Part shown: piece after piece, positions 1 to 12,180 of the stretch
Layout: each line of letters opens with the position of its first letter
Position numbering within the stretch: the first letter of the stretch is position 1
Assembly (NCBI GenBank): GCA_026874595.1
Contig: CM049315.1
Location: 9,153,664 to 9,217,663 of the forward strand
DNA length: 64,000 nt
Source of the DNA: Sipunculus nudus
Lineage: Eukaryota; Annelida; Sipuncula; Golfingiida; Sipunculidae
Reading direction: 5' to 3'
Program-made: the position numbers and the translations under genes
Notes under the pieces: model-generated
Databases searched by the model: none
Seen by the model: only the letters and a program-made list of their open reading frames with translations
Told to the model about the DNA's origin: nothing

Positions 1-380
1 TTAGGTGAGAGAGCTGTTGCCCAGAGTGTACTGTGACAAATTACTCGCTCAGGTTACTGCACTGAGTGAACTCTTGACCTGCACCTGGCTAGACTGAGTG
101 AACTTTTGACCTGTACCTGGCTGCACTGAGTGAACTCTTGACCTGTTGCATAATCTGACACAGTTGGCAGTCTGCCAAAGCTATAAATAAATCCAGGCTG
201 ACCTTTTGCCTATTGCCAAATCTGAAATAGTAGCCACACAATTGCATAAGCTCACAGATTGGCTCCATATGCAGCCCTGGGGGGCATGACACCCATGAGG
301 TGATCACATGATAATCATGAGGTGATCACATGCTACCCATGAGATGATCACATGCTGCCCATGAGGTGATCATGTGCCTT
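1..380. repeat. Short tandem repeats at window edge
   Basis: Two degenerate arrays are visible. About 50-150 repeats the phrase ACTGAGTGAACTCTTGACCTG every 30-40 bp, with further copies near 390-440. About 290-375 repeats a roughly 22-bp unit built on the palindrome-containing string GAGGTGATCACATG. The minus-strand reading frame here follows the repeat and does not resemble a protein. No gene is supported. Confidence 0.6.
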
Positions 381-2335
381 CTGCTTGGCTGCACTGATTG
401 AACTGTTGACCTATATTTGGCTGCACTGAATGAACTCTTGATCTGTTGCCAAATCTGAAACAGTTGGCAGTTTCTCAACCTATTCAAGAAACATACATCT
501 TGGCCTGTTATGTAACTCTGCTAATATTTATCCAACACTAACCATTTGAACAAACTTGAGAGGGCTTGCCTCTGGGATCATTTCTGTAAAATATTGAACA
601 ATTTGGCTGGACTGTTTACAAGAAGAAGACTTTTAAAGTTTTTTTTCAGCTTTTTCCCTGTAAAATCTAAGTAAATGCAGATAGCAAAAATAAGCTGAAT
701 CCATCAACATTTGATATGTGACAGATAATTTAATAAAATTTGGGGATGGTAGCTCCTGCTATTCCTGAGAAATTTGGGAGTTAGTGTACAGATGATATGT
801 AATATCATAAATCTACATTTTTAAAAGCTTTTAAAAAACATTCTTTTCAATATTTTCCATAGATAACCTGAAATCTAAATGTCTAGAGGCATGATGAAAT
901 GGATGCTGATAAACTGGTGCTAGGCTAGATGTATTTGCTTCACACAGCTAACATATATGGTAAAATGATTCAATTCAATCTTTATAATTCAGCCAAAATT
1001 AATTTTTTGGAACCATAAAAGACAATTATTATAAGAATGATTCAGGGAATTATTCTTGCGAAATATTAAACAAACTGGCCTCAGTATCATCATCAGTCGA
1101 AAAACTTTTTGTAGGTTTATAACTCATATGGAAAAATACAGCAAAAGTTTAGCTTCCCATAACTCAGCCAAAAATCCTTGAACTAAATCCATATGAACAA
1201 ACTTGAATTATCAACATCTAAGGATAATTAATGTGTGATATTTAAGAATTTGGCCCAGTGGTTTTTGAGAAGAAGATTTTTGTAGCCACTTAGCTAACAT
1301 GGGCTGTTATGGCATATGACTAAATTCAGCTTCCCATAACTCAGCCAAAAGTCACTGAACTGAGACCATTTGAACAAATTTGAATTATCAACATCTAAGT
1401 ATAATTTATGTGTGAGATTTAAGAATTTGGTCCAGTAGTTTTTGAGAAGAAGATTTTTGTAGCCACTTAGCTAACATGGGCTGTTATGGCATATGACTAT
1501 ATTAAGCTTCCCATAACTCAGCCAAAAGTCACTGAACTGAGACCATTTGAACAAACTTGAATTATCAACATCTAAGGATAATTAATGTGTGAGATTTAAG
1601 AATTTAGCCCAGTGGTTTTTGAGACGAAGATTTTTGTAGCCACTTGGCTTAAATGGGCTGTTATGGCATATGAATAAATTCAGCTTCTCATAACTTACCC
1701 AAAAGTCACTGAACTGAGACCATTTGAACAAAATTCAGAAAGCACTACCCTAGGATCATTTCTGTGCGATATTAAAATTTGTTTCAGAGAAGAAGTTATT
1801 TGTAGCTGTCAGTATGATACGGGCACTGATGACCCCCTTACAAAAAAGGCCGATGCAGGTGGCGCCACCATTACCTCAATTTCAGATATGACTCATGTGA
1901 CCAACATTGGCATAAAATTTGGTGATGATAGCTCAAGCCATTTCTGAGATTGTAATTTTAGTATCCTTTTTTGGACAGATGACTATAAGTTCAACTTCCT
2001 GTAACTCGGCCAAAAATCACCGAACTTAAACCATTCGAACAAACTTGAGAGAGATTGTTCCACCTGGAATCAATTTCTGTAAAATATTGGACATTTTGGC
2101 TGAACAGATTCAGAGAAGAAGATTTTTTAAGCTTTTTTGGATTTTTCCCTATAGAATCTAAGAAAATGCAGTTAGCCAAAAAATAAGCAAAATCTGATAG
2201 AGTTTTTTAGATGACTAATTTTATGCATAAAATTTCGTGATGCTAATTCTTGCCATTTTCAAGATAGTATGGGTTAACGTACAGACGACGGACGACGCCA
2301 CACCATCGCATAAGCTCACAGGTTCGCTAAAAATG
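381..2335 (+). mobile_element. Non-autonomous repeat element, family E, with 177-bp tandem array
   Basis: Four units start with GCTTCCCATAACTCAGCC or a close variant at 1152, 1329, 1506 and 1683, giving an exact 177-bp period. The flanks (about 540-680 and 2036-2170) are related to each other and carry the same phrases (CATTTGAACAAACTTGAGAG, TTTCTGTAAAATATTG). A perfect palindrome GGTGGCGCCACC lies at 1858-1869. The right end has a short GACGGACGACG tract followed by GCATAAGCTCACAGG and GCTAAAAA. This resembles the 3' ends of the rolling-circle-like elements elsewhere in the window, but the terminal hairpin is degraded. No coding capacity is seen. Confidence 0.6.
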
Positions 2336-3238
2336 GTACGGAATATTTAATGAGGATACCCATGGGCTAATCAATAAAATGGGCTTGAATAATTAACATC
2401 TCGCTTGAAGTCATATCCATGAATATCTATTATAACAAAACAGTGCAGAAGAGACCTCCAGCCATCCTCAATGCCATGCAGCACCAGCAGTTACTGAATT
2501 CAACAGAAAGTCAATAACTATGAGGCTTAAAGTATGTCTACCAGACTTGGTAAGTTCATATACCAGGTGTATAAGGCTTGGCTAATTTAAACTGAACAGA
2601 CAGGGAGTGAAAGAAGTGAAACTGTTCGAGGAATCAAAGCAATATGGTAAAGTTTGAGAGAAGAGTCAATATCATAAAATGAAGTTAACTTTCAGTACCC
2701 AACCAGAAAGAGTTCTCTTGAAATAAAATGTTCCAAGACAAGTGTTTTATATCAGCCAAAAGCCTGATATCCGCTGGTTGAGGAGCCCATTGTCAAGTCA
2801 AATGCCACTGAAAGAGCTGACAGACAAAGTCACTGGATTTTGCATGGTTAAACTTAAAAGAGAAGTATCAGCCTCATAAAGGGAAGTTTATTTATAACTT
2901 GCATTCCTGATGAGTTCTCTTGAAACTACATGGTAGTGTTCAGCACCACAGAATATCTTGAAAGCTGATGAAGAGACAACCAGAAAGAAGGTACAGTGGC
3001 CTGCTCAGTGATATTTAGAAGATTTGCATAAACTGACTGGTTTAGCATGATGCTACCTATCAGGGTTCTTAAGGTAAGATATAAATGAATCCTTGGCTTA
3101 GGAATCCTGAGCATCAAGGATGCATGCTTTGCTGAAATTATTACCTGGTCAGTGACGTTATACCTAACACTATCCTCATTGTTGGAAAAGTTACAAAGAG
3201 AGAAAAACATATTTAACAAATGAAAATTCAGGATTGGC
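2336..3238. other. Intergenic region upstream of GPCR 1
   Basis: This is AT-rich unique-looking sequence. The minus-strand open frame at 2926-3264 has no recognisable domain and overlaps the GPCR start. No clear core promoter was identified. Confidence 0.4.
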
Positions 3239-4303
3239 ATGAAGCTTTGGCATGTTATTGACACAATGACTCAAGTTCAACAAACAACAGTGGACACATC
3301 AAATTTCACGAGCACTGTAGAAAACTGGCAATACAATGATTTTCCTTCACTGGTGATTGACATAATAATTGCTACAGCAATTCTCATGGGGAACTGTTTG
3401 ACAGTAACAGCAGTGTCCAAATTCAAATCACTGCAAACAATTACAAACATTTTCACGGTAAGTTTATCATTTGCTGATGTAACTGTTGGGTTAATATTCC
3501 CAGTATGTTCAGTGGTTGACAACACTATGATTCCACAGGGGATCTCTCTGAGGTACTGCTGTTTGGCGTGCAAAACAATTATCGCAGCAGCTGTTTCTAC
3601 TTCAATGTGGAGCCTGCTTGTAATATCAATTGACCGGTACATTTGTATATTTTACCCTCTGAAATATATGACTTATATGAAGAAATGGGTTGCTGCCGTG
3701 CTTGTTTTAATCATCTGGTTATATCATTATGTGTGTGCTGCTGCCATAGCTGTCACCAAACATATTTATAAAGAAGAAAACCCCTGCATGTCTTTAAACG
3801 TTCTCCCGCGGAATATTTACTATGGGCTGATAATTAGTCCTATGGTGTTCTGCATGGCTACTACTTGTCTCATATACAGTCGCATTTTCTGGATCGCACA
3901 TAAACAACGAAAACAAATTCGTCAGCAAGAACTGGCTGTGCAGACTGTAAGTCGTAAGGATTCCAACTTGGTCGGTATGATGGCTCTAATTTTAGGACTG
4001 TACATCGGGTCGTATATTCCTTATGTGGCTGCAAGTGTGATTCGTTCACGCATTCCAGAAGATCCCACATGGCTCATAACAGCATGGAAAATCTCTGTCA
4101 AACTGATTATTGCCAATTCCGTGTTTAATCCTATCATTTATGGTTGGAAGAACACAGCTTTCAGGAAGGCATATGCCAGACTACTCAACATAAAATGTCT
4201 GTTACGAAAAATTAATGAACTGGAACCAACCCACACAGAGCAGAGCATAGTTAAGCAGGAGGAAGGCAAGATGAGACAGACTATAACTGCTGGGCACAGC
4301 TGA
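3239..4303 (+). CDS. Rhodopsin-like (class A) G-protein-coupled receptor, GPCR 1
   Basis: Single-exon, 354-residue seven-helix receptor of the plasma membrane; ligand unknown. Visible landmarks: N-glycosylation site N22-F-T; TM1 about 37-61 with GN (N52 = 1.50); TM2 with SFAD (D80 = 2.50); cysteines 107/108/111 before TM3 and C183 in the second extracellular loop, a likely disulfide; DRY at 132-134 followed by CIFYPLKY; TM5 about 190-215; TM6 with YIPY; TM7 NPIIY at 297-301; a basic amphipathic helix-8 region (WKNTAFRKAYARLL). The usual TM6 CWxP is changed to SYIP (Y259 where the toggle tryptophan normally sits). ATG 3239 is used; a second in-frame ATG lies at 3266. The overall pattern (IVxKFKSLQTxTN in loop 1, NSxxNPxxYxWxNxxFRKA) recalls the adenosine/amine-like receptors of invertebrates, but no subfamily can be assigned. 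It is paralogous to the gene at 28419. Confidence 0.93.
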   Translation: MKLWHVIDTMTQVQQTTVDTSNFTSTVENWQYNDFPSLVIDIIIATAILMGNCLTVTAVSKFKSLQTITNIFTVSLSFADVTVGLIFPVCSVVDNTMIPQGISLRYCCLACKTIIAAAVSTSMWSLLVISIDRYICIFYPLKYMTYMKKWVAAVLVLIIWLYHYVCAAAIAVTKHIYKEENPCMSLNVLPRNIYYGLIISPMVFCMATTCLIYSRIFWIAHKQRKQIRQQELAVQTVSRKDSNLVGMMALILGLYIGSYIPYVAASVIRSRIPEDPTWLITAWKISVKLIIANSVFNPIIYGWKNTAFRKAYARLLNIKCLLRKINELEPTHTEQSIVKQEEGKMRQTITAGHS

Positions 4304-6220
4304 GGCTACCCAAGAGATGGAGCAGTTTAAGTTATTTTCAGGCAAATCATTGACAATCAAGAGTCTTAAGGAGTCATAGTATAAGGTAAAAATATTTCAG
4401 TGACAAATTTGCATGTAGGAAAAAGTAACTGATACCTGGATATATATTTCAATATATAAAGGCAACATTTTTTATGGAGTCCAGGAAGCTCATTCCTCAA
4501 GCTGGAAGTCCCATGGGAATTTGGCACACCAAAGTGGAGACTGTATATAAATGCAAATATTCCATGTAAACTTTAATTGACTTTCTTGTGTATCATGTCT
4601 TTGTCTTGTGTGAATAGCTTGCGGTTTGTGATATGCATCCGTTATTAGCTGCACTGAGTTAGCTAGGAACTATAAAATGAAACACCATTCTTACATTAAA
4701 GATTTAGCTATTCTACCAATGAAATATGGACATATTTTGTAATCATATATCAGTCAATAGTGATCATCCACTGTGAGAAGTGTCAGATCAGGGCCTGCAG
4801 TCAGAAATCTGTGTGTCCAGTCTGTAAAAGCTTTTGAACATCACAGAGGCTTACCTCCATGTTCCTGAGAGCCCTGATACATACACACACACATATGTAC
4901 ATAAATATATATTTATATTTATATAATGGTTATTTGGTTTCAACTATGGTACTCCATTCATGAGACAACTGACCAAACATTTCTACACATGGACAATAAC
5001 ATAAACAAATGTTGGAACAGAATTTTTACAAGTTAATTTTTTTTATGATGATAATGACTGTGATGTAAGATTTAACATTTCATGCATAGAAATGTGCTGG
5101 AGTGAAGACATCTGTTTATGTTTTATATATTTCAAATTAATAAAGGTACCTAACAGATAAAGAGGTGCCCCGTGTTTTGTTTAAATCAAACATGAAATCT
5201 TGGTTATACAAAAAGAAATTTTTCTATCATGTGTAACAATTGATAATAGGAGCTTATATTGACTATAGATGCTTGTGTGATATGATGTGCCTGCTTTGTT
5301 GCCAATATTTAAGTGCATAAGTTAGCTTACCAGTCCAAACTGCAGCAGAAAGACAAGTAATGGTTACTGACAGGAACGAGTATTGAAAAATTTAACATTA
5401 TTACATTTTGATCATAATAATATCTATAGCTGTAATGGTATATCAGTATCAGTACCAGTTTATCTGTGAAAAATTAAATACTGGTATAGTCAGATGTCCC
5501 TGAACTTCTATATTGATGGAGGTTTATCATTCAATAGAAAATGGCTTTCAAATAAGTCTTATAATGTATATCAGTACCATATCTGGCAGACATGAAAGGT
5601 GAAATGTCACTGAGAAAGACAGAAAAAATTATATGTTTTGGTGCCATAGTAAAAAACGAAACATATGAGGTGAAGTTTGGTTGCATGGTCAACAAGTAAA
5701 AACATCATTATATTGGCTTTGCTTCTGAATTATGATATATTTTATAATGTATCCTATCAGATCTTATATTGTGACCTGGGTATACTACAACTAATAATTA
5801 GTTGACTGACTGTGAGATGAGTTGTTACATGGCAGACAAGAATTCAAATATTTATCATCCAACAACAGGAATTACTTGTGTCAGAGTAATTAGCTAAAGA
5901 AACTCCTTTATATATATGATTTTTTTGTATAAAGCATGTAATGTGAACTGACAAACTGTCCTGTCCTGCAGTAAAATTTATTATCAGTTTATTATTAACT
6001 GTTTTCTTTTTATTTTACCATCCAAATGATAAAACATGTTTCATTTGATATTTTTAAATAGTTAAATTTTAAGTCTGAAATGTGGTCTTAGTTTTCATGA
6101 AGCACCTGTCTCTTGTAAGGAATCACTAGTCGATATGAAGTTACTCTGACCTAAATGCCACCTTGGGAGGAAATAAGAACAAATTGGAAATAACAATAAC
6201 AAAATTAGCTAGTTGATCTG
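4304..6220. other. 3' flank of GPCR 1 and intergenic DNA
   Basis: An AATAAA polyadenylation hexamer lies at 5139-5144, about 840 bp past the GPCR stop, and is a plausible 3' end. A CA/TA microsatellite-like stretch occupies about 4880-4925. The rest is AT-rich with no supported gene. Confidence 0.4.
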
Positions 6221-6470
6221 AACATCACAAAGAGAAGCTTTAAGGTGACAAAATGCAACTTTATAAAAAGGTGTTACTGTGACAGATTGTATTCCAACCT
6301 TGCAATCAACTGGAAACCAATGGTGGTCATGAGACAATAAAAAAAGTTCTTTCCTCTTGTCTCTCCTTTCCCCTTTTGGTTTTGGCTAAATTTATAGCAC
6401 ATACAAATGAAACATTCCTGTCTTGAACATGGCTATCTTATGCTTTTGTTTATGAGACCAAAAAAAAACA
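6221..6470. repeat. Duplicated 250-bp segment, copy Y1
   Basis: This segment (from ACATCACAAAGAGAAGC to GAGACCAAAAAAAA) is nearly identical to 8318-8567. The differences I see are TAAGG versus TTGGG early in the unit and one C/T change in CTCCTTTCC(C/T)C. Copy 1 is followed by the 5' terminus of an A-family element; copy 2 is followed by a second copy of segment X. Confidence 0.85.
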
Positions 6471-6686
6471 AGGGACCCATGGCTCACATCACTCAGCTGA
6501 ATTTTGGAAAATATTAGTAACTGCAAAATATGTTATTTCTTTTGGTTTTTCATGTATATTATCATTAGAAAAGCTATTAGAAAATGGCCCTGCAAAAATG
6601 AAACTCTGTAAATTATAGAATAATGGACAAGAGCTAAACCATTTAGTAATGCACCAAGGGAACAAATAGGCCTACGGTAAGTGTTA

Positions 6687-7732
6687 TACTAGAATATCAG
6701 CAGAAGCTGACAAAAGCCCTCAGCCAAAAGACAAGTATTTAGAGGTGGTAACAGTGACAAGTACTAAATATCTGTTCTCACATGGATGTATATCTGTACA
6801 TGTCTCAGTTATAAATTTAAAATGGAGAGGTATGTACCATGACTCGTAACAATCCATCAAATGCTTCCTGAAAATAAGCTTCTAAGTTTTATTCTATTAT
6901 AAGCTCTGTGACCTTGAAAAGCAGGTCAAGGTCACCCATCTTTGAACTTGACTGAGATTTTGTTGATATGCATATTCACCAAAGAAATAAAATTCCTATT
7001 GTGAATCCTTTTAGAGATATCCTGCTCACAAGGCCAAAATTGAAAAATCCAAGAAAAATTCATTTAAAATCAGAAATTGCAGGTGGCGCCCCCAAACTTG
7101 TGCAGCAGTTACAGACCATCAGTCCCTATGATCATAGTAAGTATTGTGAAAATCCACCCAATGGTTCCTGAGAAATAAGCTTCTAAATGTTTTTTCTATA
7201 ATCAGCTCTAAAATGTAGAAAAATAGGTCAAGGTCACCCATCTTCGAACTTGACCGAGATTTTGTCAATATACATCTTCACCGAAAAAATAAAATTCCTA
7301 TGGTGAATCCCTTTAGAGATATCTCGCTCACAAGCCAAAAGTTGAAAAATCTGATAAAAATTCATAAAAAATCAGAAATTGTAGGTGGTGCCACCAAACT
7401 TGTGTAGCAGGTACAGATTATCAGTCCCAATAATCATAGTAAGATTTGTGAAAATCCACCACATGGTTCCTGAGTAATAAGCATCTAAGTGTTTTTCTAT
7501 AATCAGCTCTAAAATGTAGAAAAATAGGTCAAGGTCACCCATCTTCGAACTTGACCGAGATTTTGTCGATATACATCTTTACCGAGGAAATAAAATTCTG
7601 ACGGTGAATCCTTTTCAAGATATCCCGCTCACAAGGTAAAAGTTAACGGACGCCGGACGGACGGACGGACGGACGGACGGACAGCTTGGGTGACGACAAT
7701 AGCCCATCAGCCTAAGGGCTGAGGGCTAATAA
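6687..7732 (+). mobile_element. Rolling-circle-like element, family B (B1)
   Basis: The 5' end is ACTAGA, then a mini-hairpin TCAGC/GCTGA, then AGCCCTCAGCC. The body holds three related units of about 300 bp, each with the DR0-like string AGGTCAAGGTCA (6923, 7225, 7526), CTTGACCGAGATTTTG (or a close variant) and a variant of GGTGGCGCCACC. The 3' end has (GGAC)n at about 7655-7680 and a hairpin at 7700-7728 with arms TAGCCCATCAGCC and GGGCTGAGGGCTA. The 5' AGCCCTCAGCC is an exact complement of the right hairpin arm. The short plus-strand frame at 6968-7171 runs through the repeat and is not considered a gene. Confidence 0.72.
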
Positions 7733-8050
7733 AAGTAACATTTCATAAACATATAATGTATGAAGGTAATTAAGTTTTCAAAAGCATTTGAATATTAGGA
7801 TTAAATTCCTGAATTTTTTTTCTTTAAAACAAATTGTCCAAGTCTCATCAAAAAGAATTTATTTAACATTAAAATTATAAGATTCATCTTGTTTATTAGT
7901 CCTGTGTATTGAAGGGGTGGGTGGGGGGGAGGGGTCTCCGTAGTTACTGCTCGTTGCTGAAAAAAATGTTAATTTTAAGATTCATCTAGTTCATAGTACA
8001 GGTCTGTCAACAGAATGGGGGTTGGGGGGGGGGGTGTTGCCAGAGAAAAA

Positions 8051-8317
8051 GGCTCCCTGTGGTATGGTATTAACTGCAGACAGCCTGATCAAGCTCAACT
8101 CAGTGGAGAGAGCTGCACTGAATGACCTATAGTCACCAAAGTGGACTGCTTGACAATGTAAGGGAATACAACAAGAGCCTACAAAAAAAATTCAATTACT
8201 AGCCTAATTTTGCAGCTTTTATTTTCAAATTTCAGATTTCAACAGATTAAATCCTTATGTGCACATGCTGTGAAAATTAAATCCACAGTACTTACAGGAA
8301 AAAAATGTGCTGTGGCC
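8051..8317. repeat. Duplicated segment X1 (direct repeat of 8568-8836)
   Basis: The segment from GGCTCCCTGTGGTATGG to GTGCTGTGGCCA recurs almost unchanged at 8568-8836; small differences are CCTATAGTC/CCAATAGTC and the length of an A run. It is the body sequence of the A family, also seen in part near 46672-46745 and 47380-47450. Confidence 0.85.
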
Positions 8318-8567
8318 AACATCACAAAGAGAAGCTTTTGGGTGACAAAATGCAACTTTATAAAAAGGTGTTACTGTGACAGATTGTATTCCAACCTTGC
8401 AATCAACTGGAAACCAATGGTGGTCATGAGACAATAAAAAAAGTTCTTTCCTCTTGTCTCTCCTTTCCTCTTTTGGTTTTGGCTAAATTTATAGCACATA
8501 CAAATGAAACATTCCTGTCTTGAACATGGCTATCTTATGCTTTTGTTTATGAGACCAAAAAAAAACA
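8318..8567. repeat. Duplicated segment Y2 (copy of 6221-6470)
   Basis: This is the second copy of the 250-bp Y segment, placed between the two X copies. The order Y1 - element - X1 - Y2 - X2 shows that a stretch containing both X and Y was duplicated after the A element was in place. The 75-codon frame at 8210-8437 crosses the X/Y junction and is fortuitous. Confidence 0.8.
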
Positions 8568-8836
8568 GGCTCCCTGTGGTATGGTATTAACTGCAGACAG
8601 CCTGATCAAGCTCAACTCAGTGGAGAGAGCTGCACTGAATGACCAATAGTCACCAAAGTGGACTGCTTGACAATGTAAGGGAATACAACAAGAGCCTACA
8701 AAAAAGTCAATTACTAGCCTAATTTTGCAGCTTTTATTTTCAAATTTCAGATTTTAACAGATTAAATCCTTATGTGCACATGCTGTGAAAATTAAATCCA
8801 CAGTACTTACAGGAAAAAAATGTGCTGTGGCCAAAG
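8568..8836. repeat. Duplicated segment X2
   Basis: This is the second copy of X. After it the sequence continues into the normal 3' half of the A-family element (AAGTTGGGCAAAATTTAAGG), whereas X1 is followed by Y2. Confidence 0.85.
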
Positions 8837-9284
8837 TTGGGCAAAATTTAAGGTACCAATTTTTATTTTTGCTATTATTTTAAAAAATTTAAAAGATTTT
8901 TATCTAATTTTGGGTATACAATTTAATTTTGATTAATTAAAGTTATTATATTGGAAAAATGTCCTTAGCCTTAACATGTTTTGTGTCAAGCGATCAAATA
9001 TCTTTTCTGATTTTTTACAAAATGCTTTATGTTTGAGCCCATCACTTTTTTAAATTATATAATACAGACCTTATTTCTGGCATGTATTTTCGGCATGGTA
9101 GGAGATTTTGGGGACATCTAACTGTATGCCGAATTTCAGATTCGTAAGTCCAATGGTGTTGAAACGTGCCAGTCTTTCGGATGGACGGACGGACGGACGG
9201 ACGGACAGACAGACAGACGGACGGACGACAGACAATGGACCACGACTATAGTTCAGATGACTTATAGTCAGCTGAGCTAAAAAA

Positions 9285-10831
9285 CACCATGGTCAGGATA
9301 CAGGATCTTTATAGTAGAATCATAAAATGGTGATAACTATTTACTAATAAAAAATTAGTTCTAACAATTCTTCATCATTGTTCATAACCAGAGACTCTGA
9401 TAACAGCCAAATAGTTGAGCTGTATAAACTGGTCAAAACTTTGCAATACATGACTCCACATAAGCAAGATGATCAAGATGCAGTAGCACTGTGTAGGTCA
9501 AAGTGAGTAAATCATTGTCAGCAAGAACTCTTTGGGCAGCTAATTGTTATTCTTGCGGATAAGGAAATGTCCAAACCCTTTGATATTAAGTCAAATAAAG
9601 AGGTCACCTTCCATCATGGAGACAGGATACTCAGAGGTCTCTTTACTAAGGCAGTACACAATTATCCTTGAGGATGAAATGAACTTTGAACTTAAAGTGA
9701 GTTTTATCAATTTTGTACTTAACAATGCAAGCATGTGTGATTTGCTCTTTGTTAAACAGTTTCTGTCCTAATCAAAGTTGTTATTTATTCACAAATCCTG
9801 CTTGTTTGTATTGTTTGTCAAGTGAAATCAAATACACACGAGAAACTGTGGTATCCACCTCACCATTTAAGATCAGGTAGTTTTATATTGTTAAATTATC
9901 TGTTTCAATATCAAATATTTTCTTCCTTTACAATATATTGGACCGGAACACCCAGTGTCAGTCAAGGGTGAGAGGTTACCATAATATGATGGGAAAAATC
10001 TGTTGCTTGAATATCCTTGCAGTTATAACCTCACGGGTGAGTAGTTATATTTTCATAGAAGGGCAAGGATAATTTTATTCCATAGGTACCAGGTGACTGG
10101 GATGCCTCCTAAGTCTTAACTTATATTATGGAATTTTCCTGAAACAAAACCTGAACAGGTATTCCCTGGGCAGGACCTAAAAGTCAGGGTGTGACTTGTA
10201 ATAAGGATGCGACTCCTGTTAGGAATTTTACAGTATTCACAGTCCTACAGGTACAGTTTAGCTAACATTCAGTCAGCTCAGTTTAAAAACAGATGAATCC
10301 TGAGCTGTGTCAACTAAAGAAGAGATACAGAGAAGAAAATTATTGGAAGCTGGAAAGTGTTTATTTCTTAACAAGTCAAGTGAAGGTCAGAGTCAACAGA
10401 GTGCGTGCATACAAACCCCTCAGTAATCATCTGTTTAATAAGTAAATACTTCTTAAATGCTCAGTCCCGCAAAGCAAACTCAATATAAACTCTACCAAGT
10501 TGGCTGGTACACAGGGAACCTATTATTTAACCAAATGTAACATCAACCAGTTCTCCTTCCATGGCAGCATGATTTGAGTGTTAGATTAAGCAAACATCTC
10601 CTGGAGTGATGACTGTTTACTTCACAAATGCTATCCTCGAGGCCTTTGTAATCAAGCACTGTCTGTTTGGTCACATACAGGATCTGCCAAAACTGCCAGG
10701 GGAGAGGATCTGGTTGTTGTTTAAGGCAGACTGAAAGATTTAGATACAGCTGATCATAAACTATGAACATTCAAGTGAAGGACAGCTCATCAAAATTCTT
10801 AACGGTCCCCTCTGTTTAGTATTTAAAAATA
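9285..10831. other. Intergenic, no gene supported
   Basis: This is AT-rich sequence with only short open frames that lack domain-like composition. No conserved motif, RNA gene or repeat boundary was recognised. Confidence 0.4.
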
Positions 10832-10979
10832 CAGTGGAACCTAGATGGAAGACCACCTGTCTATAAAGACCACCCATGAGTGAACTGAATACATTCACAC
10901 TGGATATAACTGACCTGTCTAAACAGACTACTGTCCACACAGTACGTCCCATAGTGGTCTTGGTAGACAGGTTTCACTG
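10832..10979. mobile_element. Short MITE with pogo/Tigger-type termini
   Basis: The 148-bp element begins CAGTGGAACCTAGATGG and ends with the inverted counterpart (its reverse complement begins CAGTGAAACCTGTCTACC). Both sides are flanked by TA, the target duplication expected of Tc1/mariner/pogo-type transposition. No coding capacity. It is probably mobilised by a Tigger-like transposase; a decayed relative lies at 41181-42449. Confidence 0.8.
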
Positions 10980-11939
10980 TAAAATTTAATTTTGTTTATG
11001 ATAAGGTTCATCACGTTTTACAGTCTAATTAACACAGATTACATTTAAAAAGACCATATTTGATACATCAATACACTGCAAGAGGACATCTTTCTTGTCG
11101 ATGTTTTCTTGGGTTTTACAACCAGTAGAGATTCAGGTAAACAGGGTCTGAAATCCCCCCCCCCCCCTTTTTTTTGGACAAACTGTCTCATTTATCATTA
11201 TTGCCCTTCATGTCTAGAAGATTTTTCAGAATGAACAATCCATGACCAGTTCTAACACTTCTCCCCCCCCCCCCCCCCCCCATTTTCTATGGTCTTTAAC
11301 TGTAAATAATACCTGACATCAGATTATACCATGTAAAATAAGAAAAAGTTCAGTATTGGCTGGAGTGTACAAATTGTCAGCTTATTGTCAGAATATCACA
11401 TTCAAGAGTATTCCAAGTGTTTTATTATATTAGTATTTGCTGGAGTGTACAAACTCCAACTTATTGTCATAATATATCAGATTCAAGAGTATTCAGAGTC
11501 TTCTTTACATCAGACATTATTGTGTTACTGTGTCATTTCCCTGTAGCAATTTATCATGAATATCTTTATTTCTGGACTAAGATAACCTGCCTCAAGTTTA
11601 TTTGTCTTTGGATCTAAAATATTAATAGGTCACGGCAGTCAATCAATTAAACAAACTACCCAATCACACATTATGTTTGTGCAGTGCCTTGGCCTCTGTA
11701 AGCTACAGGTGACAGCCACCACATGACAAGCAGGGATTGGCTAAAATAAAAGCACAGTAACAGGTCATAAAGCTTATATAATCAGATGCAGAAAATTAAA
11801 AGCTTACATTTAAAAATACTGGCATAAAATTCATTTTTTTTCATCTCAACCAAATGTTTTACATTGCATGTATGGTTGTTGTTATTGGTTTTGCGAGTTA
11901 TCATTACATCAGAAACTGGTCGTAGCCTGAGACAAGTAC
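10980..11939. other. Intergenic with poly-C tracts
   Basis: Homopolymer C runs occur at about 11155-11167 and 11262-11281. Two related segments (around 11356-11410 and 11434-11490) share CTGGAGTGTACAAA and TTATTGTCA, a degenerate direct repeat. No gene is supported. Confidence 0.45.
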
Positions 11940-12180
11940 AGTGCTCTCTCTATCTTAATTCTTATATTTACTCTCCCTTAACCTGACACCTAATATACTT
12001 TGCTCAGGGGGATAATATTCGGCTGATCCTGGATTTGAACCCAAGTCAGTGGCGCACACGTCCGGCATTCCAACCGCTTCACTAGAAAAGCAAGCTTCAC
12101 TCATGAGACTGTTCAGTCCACTTTCATATGCACCCTGTAACAATACTCTCTACCTGAATCCTTAAATTTGCTCTCTTCAT
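11940..12180 (-). mobile_element. tRNA-derived SINE (candidate)
   Basis: On the minus strand, an RNA polymerase III A-box-like string TAGTGAAGCGGTTGG (12072-12086) is followed 30 bp later by a good B box GGGTTCAAATCC (12031-12042), the spacing of a tRNA head. No complete cloverleaf was drawn, and the flanks are not tRNA-like, so a SINE is preferred over a tRNA gene. The minus-strand frame at 11955-12143 is explained by this element. Confidence 0.6.

Larger units (their letters stand above)
6467..9284 (+). mobile_element. Rolling-circle-like element, family A (A1), composite
   Basis: The 5' terminus ACAAGGGACCCATGG at about 6468 follows a run of A and is followed by CTCAGCTGA. The 3' end has a GGAC tetranucleotide tract (9181-9230), then a hairpin at 9250-9278 with arms AGTTCAGATGACT and AGTCAGCTGAGCT around TAT, followed by AAAAA. 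The body is interrupted by a B-family element (6687-7732) and by the X-Y-X duplication (8051-8836). No protein is encoded. The architecture resembles Helentron-associated (HINE) elements; that assignment is inference. Confidence 0.6.

Noticed and set aside
7911-8036. G-rich runs as regulatory quadruplexes
   Set aside because: G-runs of this kind recur in the window as homopolymer expansions within repeats; nothing links them to a gene.
12031-12095. Functional tRNA gene
   Set aside because: It has A- and B-box-like promoters but no convincing cloverleaf or mature 3' end; a SINE head fits better.
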